From Sphingomonas lacusdianchii (GTDB lineage Bacteria > Pseudomonadota > Alphaproteobacteria > Sphingomonadales > Sphingomonadaceae), in contig NZ_JAKRET010000015.1 in assembly GCF_022664395.1 (NCBI RefSeq), positions 47,014 through 111,013 of the forward strand: 64,000 nucleotides of DNA. Direction: 5' to 3'. This document shows positions 51,409-59,572 of the stretch, in pieces. Both the position numbers and the translations under genes were made by a program. Positions within the stretch are counted from its first letter, which is position 1. Each line of letters begins with the position of its first letter. The notes under the pieces are model-generated. The model was not told where the DNA came from. It saw only the letters and a list, made by a program, of their open reading frames with translations, and did no database searches.

Positions 51409-51510
51409 CGCGTCACCACGGGTCGACGCGCCCTCACGCGCGTCGACCCTTCGGAGCCCCGGCACCGCTCACCTTCGACCACCTCATCTCCTGCGCCAAT
51501 CAAGGCGGTC

Positions 51511-51560
51511 GGGAGAGGGAGGGGGAAGGGAGCTGGTGTCCGGAATAAGTCCGGATCCAG
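51511..51560 (+). promoter_or_regulatory. G/A-tract + stem-loop leader element, copy 3
   Basis: G/A-only run 51511-51532, then a hairpin CTGG-TG-TCCGGA / TCCGGA-T-CCAG (51533-51560) with loop ATAAG. Located 17 bases before the ParB-like gene. Close to copy 7 in sequence (GGGAGC..GGTG...CCGGAAT). Confidence 0.65.
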
Positions 51561-51576
51561 AAGAAGGTGAGATCCC

Positions 51577-53802
51577 ATGATCCAGTCCGTCAAACTCTCG
51601 AAGCTGGTGCTCTCCGACATCAACGTCCGCAAGAAGCGCGGCGATGTGGTCGAGAGCTTCGCCGCGAGCATCGCCGCCAATGGCGTCCTCCAGAACCTGA
51701 TCGTTACGCCGCTGAAGAAGCCGCGCGGGCACTTCGGTATCGTCGCCGGCGCGAGCCGCTATCTCGGCATGATGCTGCTGGTCGAGCGCGGCGAGATCAA
51801 CGCCGACGACTATGATGTCCCCGTCAAGCTGATGACGGGCGCCGACACGCAGCTGTCCGAGGTGTCGCTCGTGGAGAACTTCCAGCGGGAGAACATGACG
51901 CCTGCCGATGAGTGCCGCGGCTTTCACCTGATCCTCAGCCAGGGCGGCGACGTCGATGCGCTGGCGAAGCGGTTCGGCGTTACCCGTCGGTTCGTCGAGG
52001 GCCGCCTCCGTCTCGCGACGCTCGCCGAACCCATCTTCGAGGCACTCGCCTCCGGCAAAATCACGCTCGATCTCGCCAAGGCCTATGCCTCGACCGAAAG
52101 CCACGAGCGTCAACTCCTGGTCTGGAACAGCTACGGCACCAGCTCGTACCAGAGCGCGGACACCATCCGGCGTGTCATCGCGAACGAGAGCATGAAGTCC
52201 ACCGACCCGGTCGCCCGACTGGTCGGCGCCGACGCCTACACCGCAGCCGGCGGTGTCGTCGACCGCGACCTCTTCAGCGACAGCGGCGATCGCTGGACCA
52301 ACCCGGAGATCGCTCAGACGCTCGCGGCCGCGCTGATGGAAGCAGAGGCCAAGCGGATCGGCGAGGAACGCGGCCTCGCATGGGTGCGGCCGATCGCGTC
52401 CTCCAGCACCTGGGAAGCCGCGCGCGCCCTGCATCGTGTCGCGCTGCCGACCCTCCCCATGAGCGAGACGGAGGGGCTCCGCGTGGTCGAGATCGAGGCC
52501 CGCCTCGACGCCCTCGAACAGGAAATGGCGGACGAGGATATCGAGGAAGACGCCTTCAAGGCTCTCGACCAGGAGGATGACACGCTGCGGGCCGAACTGC
52601 AGCGGCTCCTCCAGCGGCCCTCCGTCCTTCCGCCCGAGCTCGCGCCGCGGGTCGGCGTGTTCCTGACGCTTTCACATGATGGTGCGATGGTGATCGACGA
52701 CACCTACTACAGCGAGACGCCGCTACGGGTGACGATGGTCGAGCCCGAGGAGGGCGGCGAGGGCGAAGCCGACGGCGACGAGACCGGCGACGACGCCGAC
52801 ACCGAGCGCCAAGGCAGCAGTGGTTCGACGTTCCGGATCGAGGAGGGCAATGGCGGCAGCGTGTCCGGCAAGTCGGCCGATACCGATCCGGACACCGCGG
52901 CTCCGGGTGGCAAGGCCCTCAGCCAGGTGCTTCTCGACCAGCTCTCGGTCCAGCGCCGCGACGTGCTCGGCGCGGCCCTGATCGCGAACCCCGGCTTGGC
53001 GCTCGACTACATGCTGTTCGTCATGGTCGACGAGCGCAGCGGTCACCACGGTTCGTCGGGCACCTCGATCCGCGCTCCTCGCCCGCAAGATCCGCTGCTC
53101 GGCAACAACGTGCCCGGCTCGCGCGCGCGCGACTATCTGGCGGAGGTCCATGACGGCCTCGATGCGTCGTGGCTCGGGTCGAGCGAGAAGGTGACGCGCT
53201 TCGAGGCCTTTCGCGGGCTCAGCGACGAGGCGAAGTCGACGTGGCTCGCATGGACGGTCGCCACCTCCCTCGAGGCCAAGGACGGCTACACCACCCGCCA
53301 GAACGCGTTGCAGAACCGCCTTGCGACGATCCTCGAAGTCGATGTCGCCTCCTGGTGGCGCCCGACGTCCGAGAACTTCTTCGACCGTGTGTCCAAGGGC
53401 GCTTTGCTCTCGCTCCTCGACGAGGTGGGCGGCCCCGCGCTGTCCGGTCGGCATGCCAGCCAGAAGAAGACCGAGATCTCGGGCTCCTGTCAGAAGCTGT
53501 TCGCCGGCGAAGCCATCGTCGAAACCGAGATCAAGGAAGCGGCGCTCGCATGGGTTCCGTCCGCGATGCGGTTCAACGACGTGGCAGCCGCGCCCGATGA
53601 CGACGAGGGCGAGGGCGAGGACGATCTGACCAGCCTGATCGGGGACGCCGACGACGACGAGGCCGCCGACGCCCTGAACATCGGCCCCGATGACGGAGAG
53701 GACGCCGATGCGGGCGATATCGAGCTTGGCGACGAGCAGCCGGGTTCGGTCGAGCACGAGAACGACGACGGGGTGAACGACGCCCTGATCGCCGCCGAAT
53801 AG
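51577..53802 (+). CDS. Large ParB/RepB-like protein with acidic C-terminus
   Basis: 741 residues. The N-terminal ParB-type nuclease/CTPase domain is visible (SDINVRKKRGDVVESFAASI, LVENFQRENMTPADE), then a helix-turn-helix (VDALAKRFGVTRRFVEGRLR). The box normally reading GERR is AGASRY here, so CTP binding may be altered. The remaining 500 residues are specific, with an unusually acidic tail (about 650-741). There is no parA beside it, and the location in an antirestriction-type block suggests a role other than segregation, though partition is not excluded. Confidence 0.85.
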   Translation: MIQSVKLSKLVLSDINVRKKRGDVVESFAASIAANGVLQNLIVTPLKKPRGHFGIVAGASRYLGMMLLVERGEINADDYDVPVKLMTGADTQLSEVSLVENFQRENMTPADECRGFHLILSQGGDVDALAKRFGVTRRFVEGRLRLATLAEPIFEALASGKITLDLAKAYASTESHERQLLVWNSYGTSSYQSADTIRRVIANESMKSTDPVARLVGADAYTAAGGVVDRDLFSDSGDRWTNPEIAQTLAAALMEAEAKRIGEERGLAWVRPIASSSTWEAARALHRVALPTLPMSETEGLRVVEIEARLDALEQEMADEDIEEDAFKALDQEDDTLRAELQRLLQRPSVLPPELAPRVGVFLTLSHDGAMVIDDTYYSETPLRVTMVEPEEGGEGEADGDETGDDADTERQGSSGSTFRIEEGNGGSVSGKSADTDPDTAAPGGKALSQVLLDQLSVQRRDVLGAALIANPGLALDYMLFVMVDERSGHHGSSGTSIRAPRPQDPLLGNNVPGSRARDYLAEVHDGLDASWLGSSEKVTRFEAFRGLSDEAKSTWLAWTVATSLEAKDGYTTRQNALQNRLATILEVDVASWWRPTSENFFDRVSKGALLSLLDEVGGPALSGRHASQKKTEISGSCQKLFAGEAIVETEIKEAALAWVPSAMRFNDVAAAPDDDEGEGEDDLTSLIGDADDDEAADALNIGPDDGEDADAGDIELGDEQPGSVEHENDDGVNDALIAAE

Positions 53803-53828
53803 GCCAGGGCGCCTCCTTCTGGGCAACT

Positions 53829-53866
53829 GACCGCCGGCATTTCCTACGCAGGAGATCCCGGCGGTC
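53829..53866 (+). terminator. 9-bp inverted repeat after the ParB-like gene
   Basis: GACCGCCGG (53829-53837) and CCGGCGGTC (53858-53866), perfect, with a 20-base loop. It lies between the ParB-like and ArdC-like genes, 27 bases after the stop. No T-run. Terminator, or a protein-binding dyad. Confidence 0.45.
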
Positions 53867-53895
53867 CCTTATCAACCCACGGTGAGGACTTCTCG

Positions 53896-54825
53896 ATGTC
53901 CCATTCTTTCAGACGGTCGCGCGATATCGCCGGCGACGTCACCCGCACGATCATCGCCAAGCTCGAAGCGGGGACCGCGCCTTGGACCCGGCCCTGGTCA
54001 CTGACCGGCGAGGGAGGCAGGCCGCTCCGCCACGAGGGCACGCCGTACAACGGGATCAACTGCCTGTTCCTCTGGGCGACCGCCGACACCTACGGCTACC
54101 GCAGCCGATACTGGATGACGCGGCGCCAGGCCGAAGAACTAGGCGGTCATGTCGGCCGTGACGCTCGCCCCTCCATGTCGATTTATGCGTCGACCTTCCG
54201 GAAGGCCGGCGCCCCCACCCTCATGGGTGAGGCCACGGCCAAGCTGGTCCGTTTCCTGCGCCACTATACGGTCTACAACGCCGACGAGATTCAGGGCCTC
54301 CCTAGCTACTATTATCCGCGCGACGTGGCGCCCACACCCACCCTGCTCTCGCAGCGGCAGGACGCGATCGATACCTTCTTCGCCGCGATCCCGGCCGAGC
54401 TGCGCCATGGCGGTGACCGGGCCTATTTCCATCCCGTCCTCGACTATATCCAGATGCCGCACATCGGCACGTTCAAGTCGGCCGACGCATACGCCTCGAT
54501 CCGGGGTCACGAGACCGTCCACTGGACCGGTCACCAATCCCGCCTCGACCGCACCTTTGGCAAGCGCTTCGGCGACAAGGCCTACGCCATGGAAGAACTG
54601 GTTGCTGAAATCGGTGCCGGGATGATCTGCGGCGAGCTCGGGCTCCCGACCGAGCTCCACGACAGCCACGCCAGCTACATCGCCAATTGGCTGGGGGTGT
54701 TGCGTGGCGACAAGAGCGCCGTGTTCCTCGCAGCGGCCAAGGCCGAGCTGGCTTTCAACTATCTGCGCGCCTTCAGCCAGGCATCCGGCGCCGCCGGTCC
54801 AACTGCGCTGAAGATGGCCGCATGA
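53896..54825 (+). CDS. ardC: ArdC-like antirestriction protein (ssDNA-binding + zincin)
   Basis: 309 residues. An N-terminal ArdC ssDNA-binding domain (about 8-130; APWTRPW, GTPYNGINCLFLW, YWMTRRQAEELG) is followed by a metallopeptidase-like domain with HETVH (205-209) and the downstream Glu in EELVAEIGAGMI. ArdC proteins protect incoming single-stranded plasmid DNA from host restriction. Length and both domains are complete. The gene symbol is by family resemblance. Confidence 0.9.
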   Translation: MSHSFRRSRDIAGDVTRTIIAKLEAGTAPWTRPWSLTGEGGRPLRHEGTPYNGINCLFLWATADTYGYRSRYWMTRRQAEELGGHVGRDARPSMSIYASTFRKAGAPTLMGEATAKLVRFLRHYTVYNADEIQGLPSYYYPRDVAPTPTLLSQRQDAIDTFFAAIPAELRHGGDRAYFHPVLDYIQMPHIGTFKSADAYASIRGHETVHWTGHQSRLDRTFGKRFGDKAYAMEELVAEIGAGMICGELGLPTELHDSHASYIANWLGVLRGDKSAVFLAAAKAELAFNYLRAFSQASGAAGPTALKMAA

Positions 54826-54849
54826 TCCCCTCAGACAGGAGAGACCGCC

Positions 54850-55488
54850 ATGGGCTGGCTCTACATGAATCGTCATCACATGGGCGGACACGCGACGCCC
54901 AAGGCATATCTGGACGCGCAATTCACGTACTCGCGCGCACTCGAGGGTGGCGGCACCCAGGGCATGCGCGTGCTCGAGTCAGCATGCGTCGGCAACCGAG
55001 TTTGGTACGCGGCCGCCCAGATCATCAAAGACGAGCAGCCCGGCGACGTCGTTGCCATCGTCTGCCTCGTCCGATGGAACCCGAGGGACAAGGAGGGCCT
55101 GCACTTCGGGTACAAGGACATGGACGAGACCTGTGGCCCCTGTGAGGATGGCTGTCCGGAGCGGATCCTGCGCCTCCTGACCCCTACGACATACGAAAGC
55201 GCGCTCGACTGGCGACGCCGGTGCCTCGCTCGCCTGCGGCTTCGTGCCCGACGGATCGAGGACGGCATGCGGATCAAGCTCGCAGCGCCGCTGAAGTTCA
55301 CCGACGGCCACGAGGGTGACGAGTTCATCGTGGTCAAGCGGGGCAGCGCCATCAGCTTCCGATCCGGCAAGGGCTTCGGGCGCTACCACATCCGCAACTT
55401 CCGCGATCTCGCTTGGTCGGTCATTCCGGAAACCAAGGTTCATCGGACGGTCTTCGCACCGGCATCGGCATCTGCGACACCAGCGTGA
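54850..55488 (+). CDS. Unknown plasmid protein (DUF6927-like)
   Basis: 212 residues starting MGWLYMNRHHMGGHATPKAYLDAQ. It contains a short cysteine group (DETCGPCEDGCPERIL) and an SH3-like basic C-terminal part (FKFTDG-type region LKFTDGHEGDEFIVVKR). The opening and middle resemble proteins I know as DUF6927; I cannot check this. It follows ardC by 24 bases and is likely co-transcribed. Confidence 0.75.
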   Translation: MGWLYMNRHHMGGHATPKAYLDAQFTYSRALEGGGTQGMRVLESACVGNRVWYAAAQIIKDEQPGDVVAIVCLVRWNPRDKEGLHFGYKDMDETCGPCEDGCPERILRLLTPTTYESALDWRRRCLARLRLRARRIEDGMRIKLAAPLKFTDGHEGDEFIVVKRGSAISFRSGKGFGRYHIRNFRDLAWSVIPETKVHRTVFAPASASATPA

Positions 55489-55499
55489 TGGGGACCGCC

Positions 55500-55685
55500 A
55501 TGAGACCTACTCTTTCGCCATTGCGCGACCGCCTATGCAGCCGAGAAAACGCCGACCTGGTCGCGCGCCGTCTGCAGGACGAAGGGATCCGCGCCTTTGT
55601 CACGCCGAGCAACCAGCCTCTCCAGCCTTGGCGGGTGGTCGAACACGACACCCCCGCTCAGACGGAGGTCGCCACATGCGCCTGA
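55500..55685 (+). CDS. 61-residue unknown protein
   Basis: ATG 55500, preceded by GGGGA. The short product (RPTLSPLRDRLCSRENADLV...) has one helical region and no known motif. Its end overlaps the SNase-like gene by 10 bases, which supports translation. An ATG at 55488 is an alternative start. Confidence 0.55.
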   Translation: MRPTLSPLRDRLCSRENADLVARRLQDEGIRAFVTPSNQPLQPWRVVEHDTPAQTEVATCA

Positions 55686-56233
55686 TCCCCATGCTCGCGC
55701 TCTTGGCAGTCGCCTGCACCCAAGCTGCGGCGCCATCCGCAGAAGAGCGATCGTCTGGCCGCGACCAGGTGACAGCCAAGGGCCGCCCGATCGACGGCGA
55801 CACGGTATCGATCGATGTCAGGCTGTTCGGCGCAGACGCCTTCGAGAAGCGCCAGCTGTGCCGCAATGCCGATGGTTGCTGGCAATGTGGCAAAGCAGCA
55901 CAGGATTATGCCTCTCGGCTCCTGAAAGGCGGCAACGCCAACATCACCATGACAGGCAAGCAAAGCTACGGCCGCCCTGTCGGGACCGTCACCATCGGAG
56001 GCCACGATCTCGGTGAAGCCATGATCGAGGCGGGCTTCGCCCTCCCGGCCACCGACTTTCTGACAGCCGACCCCGAGCGAGCGACGAGGTATGTTGCAGC
56101 CTACGACCGGGCCGTAAGCCGCCATGCAGGCGCCCACGCTGGTTTCTTCATCGAGCCTGCCAAATGGCGCAGGGGCGAAAGACTTTCATGCGAGGGGCGT
56201 GCCCGAGACGATCGCGGCGACCGAGGCCGCTGA
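55676..56233 (+). CDS. Exported SNase-like (thermonuclease-type) nuclease
   Basis: 185 residues from ATG 55676. A short secretion signal with a candidate lipobox (LLAVAC) is followed by a staphylococcal-nuclease-like fold: GRPIDGDTVSI, VRLFGADAFEK (Arg and Glu of the active site), CGKAA, SYGRPVGTV (second Arg) and LGEAMIEAGFALPA. It likely degrades DNA or RNA outside the cytoplasm. Such genes are common in conjugative elements, but their role is not established. It overlaps the preceding short gene. Confidence 0.85.
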   Translation: MRLIPMLALLAVACTQAAAPSAEERSSGRDQVTAKGRPIDGDTVSIDVRLFGADAFEKRQLCRNADGCWQCGKAAQDYASRLLKGGNANITMTGKQSYGRPVGTVTIGGHDLGEAMIEAGFALPATDFLTADPERATRYVAAYDRAVSRHAGAHAGFFIEPAKWRRGERLSCEGRARDDRGDRGR

Positions 56234-56236
56234 CGC

Positions 56237-56280
56237 GGGGAGATGAGGGGGAGGGGAAGGGCGACGATCTAGGAGACGAT
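56237..56280 (+). promoter_or_regulatory. G/A-tract leader element, copy 4
   Basis: G/A-rich run 56237-56260 followed by CGACGATCTAGGAGACGATC, a near-repeat that can only fold weakly. Located directly before the gene at 56282. Confidence 0.5.
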
Positions 56281-56281
56281 C

Positions 56282-56887
56282 ATGCCCGCTTTCACCTCGA
56301 CCCTCGCGCCTTTCGAAACCCTTTGGGGCAAGCCGGACACCGCGACCGAGCGCCTGCCCGGGATCTGGGATGTGTCGACGCCATCGCACGGTGGCTTCGT
56401 GCTGTCTGACGAGCGCCAGGCTGCGATGCCCGAGAGCCTTCGCCTCGACGGCCCGTCCTACGAGAAGCACGTCGACTGGTCATTGGTCGTTCTTGCCTTT
56501 GAGGCCGAGCTCCGCCGTTCGGGCGATCGCCTCCTGGACATAGAGCTGCCGCTCGCCCACCAGACCGCCCGAAACTGGCGACCCGCCCGTTACGCTGCCT
56601 TCACCGGCACAGCCGTGGAACCGCGCGACAGCTATGTTCTGCGCCGACAGGCCGCTTATGAGGCACAGATCGGCAGGATCGTCGTCGTGTCCGCGTTCGG
56701 CGATTGGGCAGATTGGGTCCCCAAGGGCAAGGTCGGCCTGATCGGCCAACGCTTGCGCAGTGTCGATCACCTTGGCTTTCCGGCCCATGAAGGCCCGCAA
56801 CACCGCGCCCTGGCCGATGCCGACCGCTACGACAGCGGCAAAACCGTGAACGCGTTCGACGACATCGGCGCCGAGCTGATCGCATGA
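56282..56887 (+). CDS. Unknown plasmid protein (DUF7007-like)
   Basis: 201 residues, ATG 56282 with AGGAGA upstream. A beta-rich N-terminus (ERLPGIWDVSTPSHGGFVL) and helical rest; ends FDDIGAELIA. The N-terminal motif (PGIW.VSTPSHGG..LS..R) is one I associate with a plasmid DUF7007 family, but not firmly. It overlaps the DpdA-like gene (ATGA), so the two are coupled and perhaps functionally linked. Confidence 0.75.
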   Translation: MPAFTSTLAPFETLWGKPDTATERLPGIWDVSTPSHGGFVLSDERQAAMPESLRLDGPSYEKHVDWSLVVLAFEAELRRSGDRLLDIELPLAHQTARNWRPARYAAFTGTAVEPRDSYVLRRQAAYEAQIGRIVVVSAFGDWADWVPKGKVGLIGQRLRSVDHLGFPAHEGPQHRALADADRYDSGKTVNAFDDIGAELIA

Positions 56888-57900
56888 GCATCGAGATCAT
56901 CGTCGGGCTACCGCACCTCGCGAACGGCCCGATACTCGAACGGGCAAAGCTGATGCAGCAACCCATGCTCGTCTCTGCCAACACCTTTTCGAGGTGGCGG
57001 ACCGACGCGGGCTGGCCTGAGTGGACGGGATGGCGGACCGGGCAGCTGAAGAACGCCGTCGGCCTTAAAAGTCTGGACCTCGACTCCGCGGGGTACGTCT
57101 TGATGAGCCGATACAAGGGGTTTCCGTGGTCCATCGCCGACTACATGGCCCTCGCCTCCTCCTTTCCCTTCCGCCGCATCGCCGCTGCCGATTACTGCTG
57201 CGAACATCAGATCGCACGCGACCGCGAGGAGGTTCTGGACCGGATCTCGCGGACCATCGCTACCAATCGGGAATGCCGCTCGCGCGCTGTCGATCTAGGC
57301 ATCGCGGACCGGCTCATGCCCGTACTGCAAGGCCGATGCGCCACAGACTACGAGCGCTGTGCCGACGCATTGGCATGGTCGATGCTGCCCGGCACCATCG
57401 TCGGGATCGGAAGCATGTGCCGGCGCGACATCCATGGTTCGGAAGGGCTGGTCGCCATCGTCGAGCATCTCGACCGCACCCTTCCCGAGGGCGTGGGGCT
57501 CCATCTCTTCGGGGTCAAGGGAACCGCGCTGCCGTGGCTTCAGCCGTTCGCCCACCGGGTGGCATCGATCGACTCCCAGGCCTGGGGCACGGCAGCGCGC
57601 CGTGATGCCCACCGCCGGGGCGTTCCCAAGACCGATCGCCTTTCGGCCGACCACATGGAACGCTGGACCAGCACACAGTTGGACCGACTAGCGGAGGCAC
57701 CGCGCCATCTGGACCCTGCCGCAGCCGTGCCAGTGCAACACAACGTCCCTTCAGACCCATGGGAAGCCGCCATCGTGCGTGCGCGCGAGCAGATCCGCGA
57801 TCTCATCGAGAGCGGCGACCTATCCCATGACGAGGTGACGGCCGCCTGGGTCGAGGCTTGGGCCGCAGACCTGTATCACGGCGATCGGCAAGCCGCGTGA
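56884..57900 (+). CDS. DpdA/TGT-like 7-deazaguanine transglycosylase family protein
   Basis: 338 residues, coupled by ATGA to the gene before. The pattern is a TIM-barrel transglycosylase related to tRNA-guanine transglycosylase and DpdA: LDLDSAGYVLM with candidate catalytic Asp67, AAADYCCE with Asp103, LMPVLQGRCATDYERCADAL, TIVGIGSMCRRD, GLHLFGVKGTALP, and a second acidic site in ASIDSQAWG (Asp230). No TGT zinc-binding cysteine group is present, as expected for DpdA-type proteins that act on DNA. It may swap guanine for a 7-deazaguanine base in plasmid DNA. No base-synthesis genes are nearby, so host preQ0/queuosine intermediates would have to be used. Confidence 0.75.
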   Translation: MSIEIIVGLPHLANGPILERAKLMQQPMLVSANTFSRWRTDAGWPEWTGWRTGQLKNAVGLKSLDLDSAGYVLMSRYKGFPWSIADYMALASSFPFRRIAAADYCCEHQIARDREEVLDRISRTIATNRECRSRAVDLGIADRLMPVLQGRCATDYERCADALAWSMLPGTIVGIGSMCRRDIHGSEGLVAIVEHLDRTLPEGVGLHLFGVKGTALPWLQPFAHRVASIDSQAWGTAARRDAHRRGVPKTDRLSADHMERWTSTQLDRLAEAPRHLDPAAAVPVQHNVPSDPWEAAIVRAREQIRDLIESGDLSHDEVTAAWVEAWAADLYHGDRQAA

Positions 57901-57929
57901 TCCCCCATCCTCCGTCGGGAGCCCCCACG

Positions 57930-58148
57930 ATGACCATTACCACTGTCCACCAGTCGCTCTCGTTCGAGACGATCATCAAAGATCATCCGCATCGGCTCAG
58001 CGCCGAGGCTCACATGGTCAAGGTCCTGCGGGAATATGGGGACTGGCCCCAGGACGAAGCGGTCGACGCGGCCCGCGCCGGCAAGCCAGTCCTCGTGCGC
58101 AATAACGGCGACGACGAGACCGTTGAGATTCGCGAGCCTGGGAACTGA
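57930..58148 (+). CDS. 72-residue unknown protein
   Basis: ATG 57930, 29 bases after the DpdA-like gene. Sequence TITTVHQSLSFETIIKDHPH and an acidic/basic C-terminus. No motif recognised. A stem CCCGGC/GCCGGG (58150-58164) follows its stop and may end the transcript. Confidence 0.6.
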   Translation: MTITTVHQSLSFETIIKDHPHRLSAEAHMVKVLREYGDWPQDEAVDAARAGKPVLVRNNGDDETVEIREPGN

Positions 58149-58149
58149 A

Positions 58150-58164
58150 CCCGGCACTGCCGGG
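58150..58164 (+). terminator. 6-bp GC stem-loop after the DpdA-like operon
   Basis: CCCGGC-ACT-GCCGGG, perfect, two bases after the stop of the 72-residue gene. No T-run. It separates this transcript from the leader element that follows. Confidence 0.5.
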
Positions 58165-58184
58165 CCACAAAGGTCGCGGGCTTC

Positions 58185-58226
58185 GGAGGGAAGAGGGGAG
58201 GGCTGGGGGAGCGTGAAGATACGCTC
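58185..58226 (+). promoter_or_regulatory. G/A-tract + stem-loop leader element, copy 5
   Basis: G/A-rich run 58185-58210 and a perfect stem GAGCGT/ACGCTC (58209-58226, 6-base loop). Located 20 bases before the gene at 58247. Confidence 0.65.
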
Positions 58227-58246
58227 GGTTCAGCCGGAGCCGCCCG

Positions 58247-58900
58247 ATGATCTACGACGTCCCGTTCCGCCACCAGCAGGCACTCGACCCGAGCGCCCTG
58301 ACCAATGTTCTGACGACGCTTCACGCGATCACCAAGGGCGTCGAGGATTGCCGAAACGCCGGGGTCGACCCGAACAGCGATCCCGCGATCTCGCTGCTCA
58401 TCCGACACATGGGCCGCATTGCCAGCAATCAGGCAAGCGAGTCGGTATTACGGTCGGCCTGCGAGCGCCGGATCGAGGAACTCCGGCGGTTCCCGGCGCT
58501 GCTTGCGCTCTCCATCCGGGGCGTGGAGTACGACCAAGCGGCGAAGGAGCGCTTCCACGTCGATGGTCGCAAGGCGATGCGCAGCCTCGCGCGTGCCTTG
58601 GCGCTCGCGGAAGGCAGCTACGAGGTTTCCTCCCACCCGGGCGACATCTCGATCTCAGGCGACGTCGTCCTGCAGAGCGCCGATCTGACTGTCTCGTTGA
58701 GCGTCGGCCCCCTGCATGAAGGGCACGAGGTCCGGTATACCGCGCGCCGCGGCCCAGCTGCCCGCGACCGCCTTCGCTATGCAGCCATCCACGAACTGCT
58801 GAAGCCCGAGCGGTTCGCCGCCCGCCTTCGCCGCGAGCTGCAGCTTGAGCCTGCCCCGGTTGCCTCGCCCGAGCCCGCCCAGATCCTCCTTCCGGCATAG
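58247..58900 (+). CDS. Unknown plasmid protein
   Basis: 217 residues, ATG 58247. Helical N-terminal half (LTNVLTTLHAITKGVEDCRN...) and a beta-rich centre (SYEVSSHPGDISISGDVVLQ). No membrane segment or signal. No known family. It shares its operon with the small genes that follow. Confidence 0.7.
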   Translation: MIYDVPFRHQQALDPSALTNVLTTLHAITKGVEDCRNAGVDPNSDPAISLLIRHMGRIASNQASESVLRSACERRIEELRRFPALLALSIRGVEYDQAAKERFHVDGRKAMRSLARALALAEGSYEVSSHPGDISISGDVVLQSADLTVSLSVGPLHEGHEVRYTARRGPAARDRLRYAAIHELLKPERFAARLRRELQLEPAPVASPEPAQILLPA

Positions 58901-58905
58901 AGAGC

Positions 58906-59208
58906 ATGACGATGGACATCTGCGACGCCCTGTCGGTCGCGCTAACCGACGTCGCTCGCCTCGAGCGGTTCGTCTCACGCCGCGAGCGCTTTCTCGAAGC
59001 GCTCGACTGGTCCCTACTGACCGAGGAGCAGGCACGTGAGAGCAGCATGCTCGACGGCCTCCTTGAGGAGGACATCAACGACGGACACGCGTACATCTGC
59101 TGGCTGCAGGAGCGCGCAGCCGAGGATGTGACCACCGTTCCGGGCGTGTTGCGCTTTGCCCCGCATCCCCGCCCATGGCATGCCGAGTGGATCACGCTCG
59201 CCGCCTAA
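58906..59208 (+). CDS. 100-residue unknown protein
   Basis: ATG 58906 (or 58912), five bases after the previous stop. Mostly helical (VALTDVARLERFVSRRERFL), one cysteine-tryptophan pair (ICWLQE). No family recognised. Confidence 0.65.
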   Translation: MTMDICDALSVALTDVARLERFVSRRERFLEALDWSLLTEEQARESSMLDGLLEEDINDGHAYICWLQERAAEDVTTVPGVLRFAPHPRPWHAEWITLAA

Positions 59209-59227
59209 CCTCCCAAAGGGATCACCG

Positions 59228-59545
59228 ATGAGCCGCTACGACTTCTCCGGCAAAAACGGCGCCACCAAAGTCTCGATCGGTTGGGATCGCCCCCTATCGA
59301 CGTTCTTCGTCCAGGTTCTCCGCCCCGATCCAGAGATGGACGACGAGGAACAGGCATTCATCTGGGAGGGAACCTCTCCCGGAGAGCTCACCAAGGCTGC
59401 AGACGCTATCCGCATCGCCGAGCCCTACGCGGATCTTCCCGCCGACATTGCGTCAACGCTGGAAACCGACAGGCTCAGGACGCTGGGTCAATCGGATGGT
59501 ACAGCACAACACACCGCAAAGCAGTGGCTGTTCGACAAGCGATAA
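59228..59545 (+). CDS. 105-residue unknown protein
   Basis: ATG 59228 after AAAGGGATC. Begins SRYDFSGKNGATKVSIGWDR, with a beta-rich first half and helical second half. It resembles small plasmid-borne conserved proteins, but I cannot name a family. Confidence 0.65.
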   Translation: MSRYDFSGKNGATKVSIGWDRPLSTFFVQVLRPDPEMDDEEQAFIWEGTSPGELTKAADAIRIAEPYADLPADIASTLETDRLRTLGQSDGTAQHTAKQWLFDKR

Positions 59546-59572
59546 TTCCGACCGCCGACGAAAGGACGACCG

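Noticed and set aside
51577..53802. Reading this gene as a standard partition ParB
   Set aside because: No ParA gene or parS-like repeats are beside it, box II is altered and the size is more than twice normal, so I call it only ParB-like.
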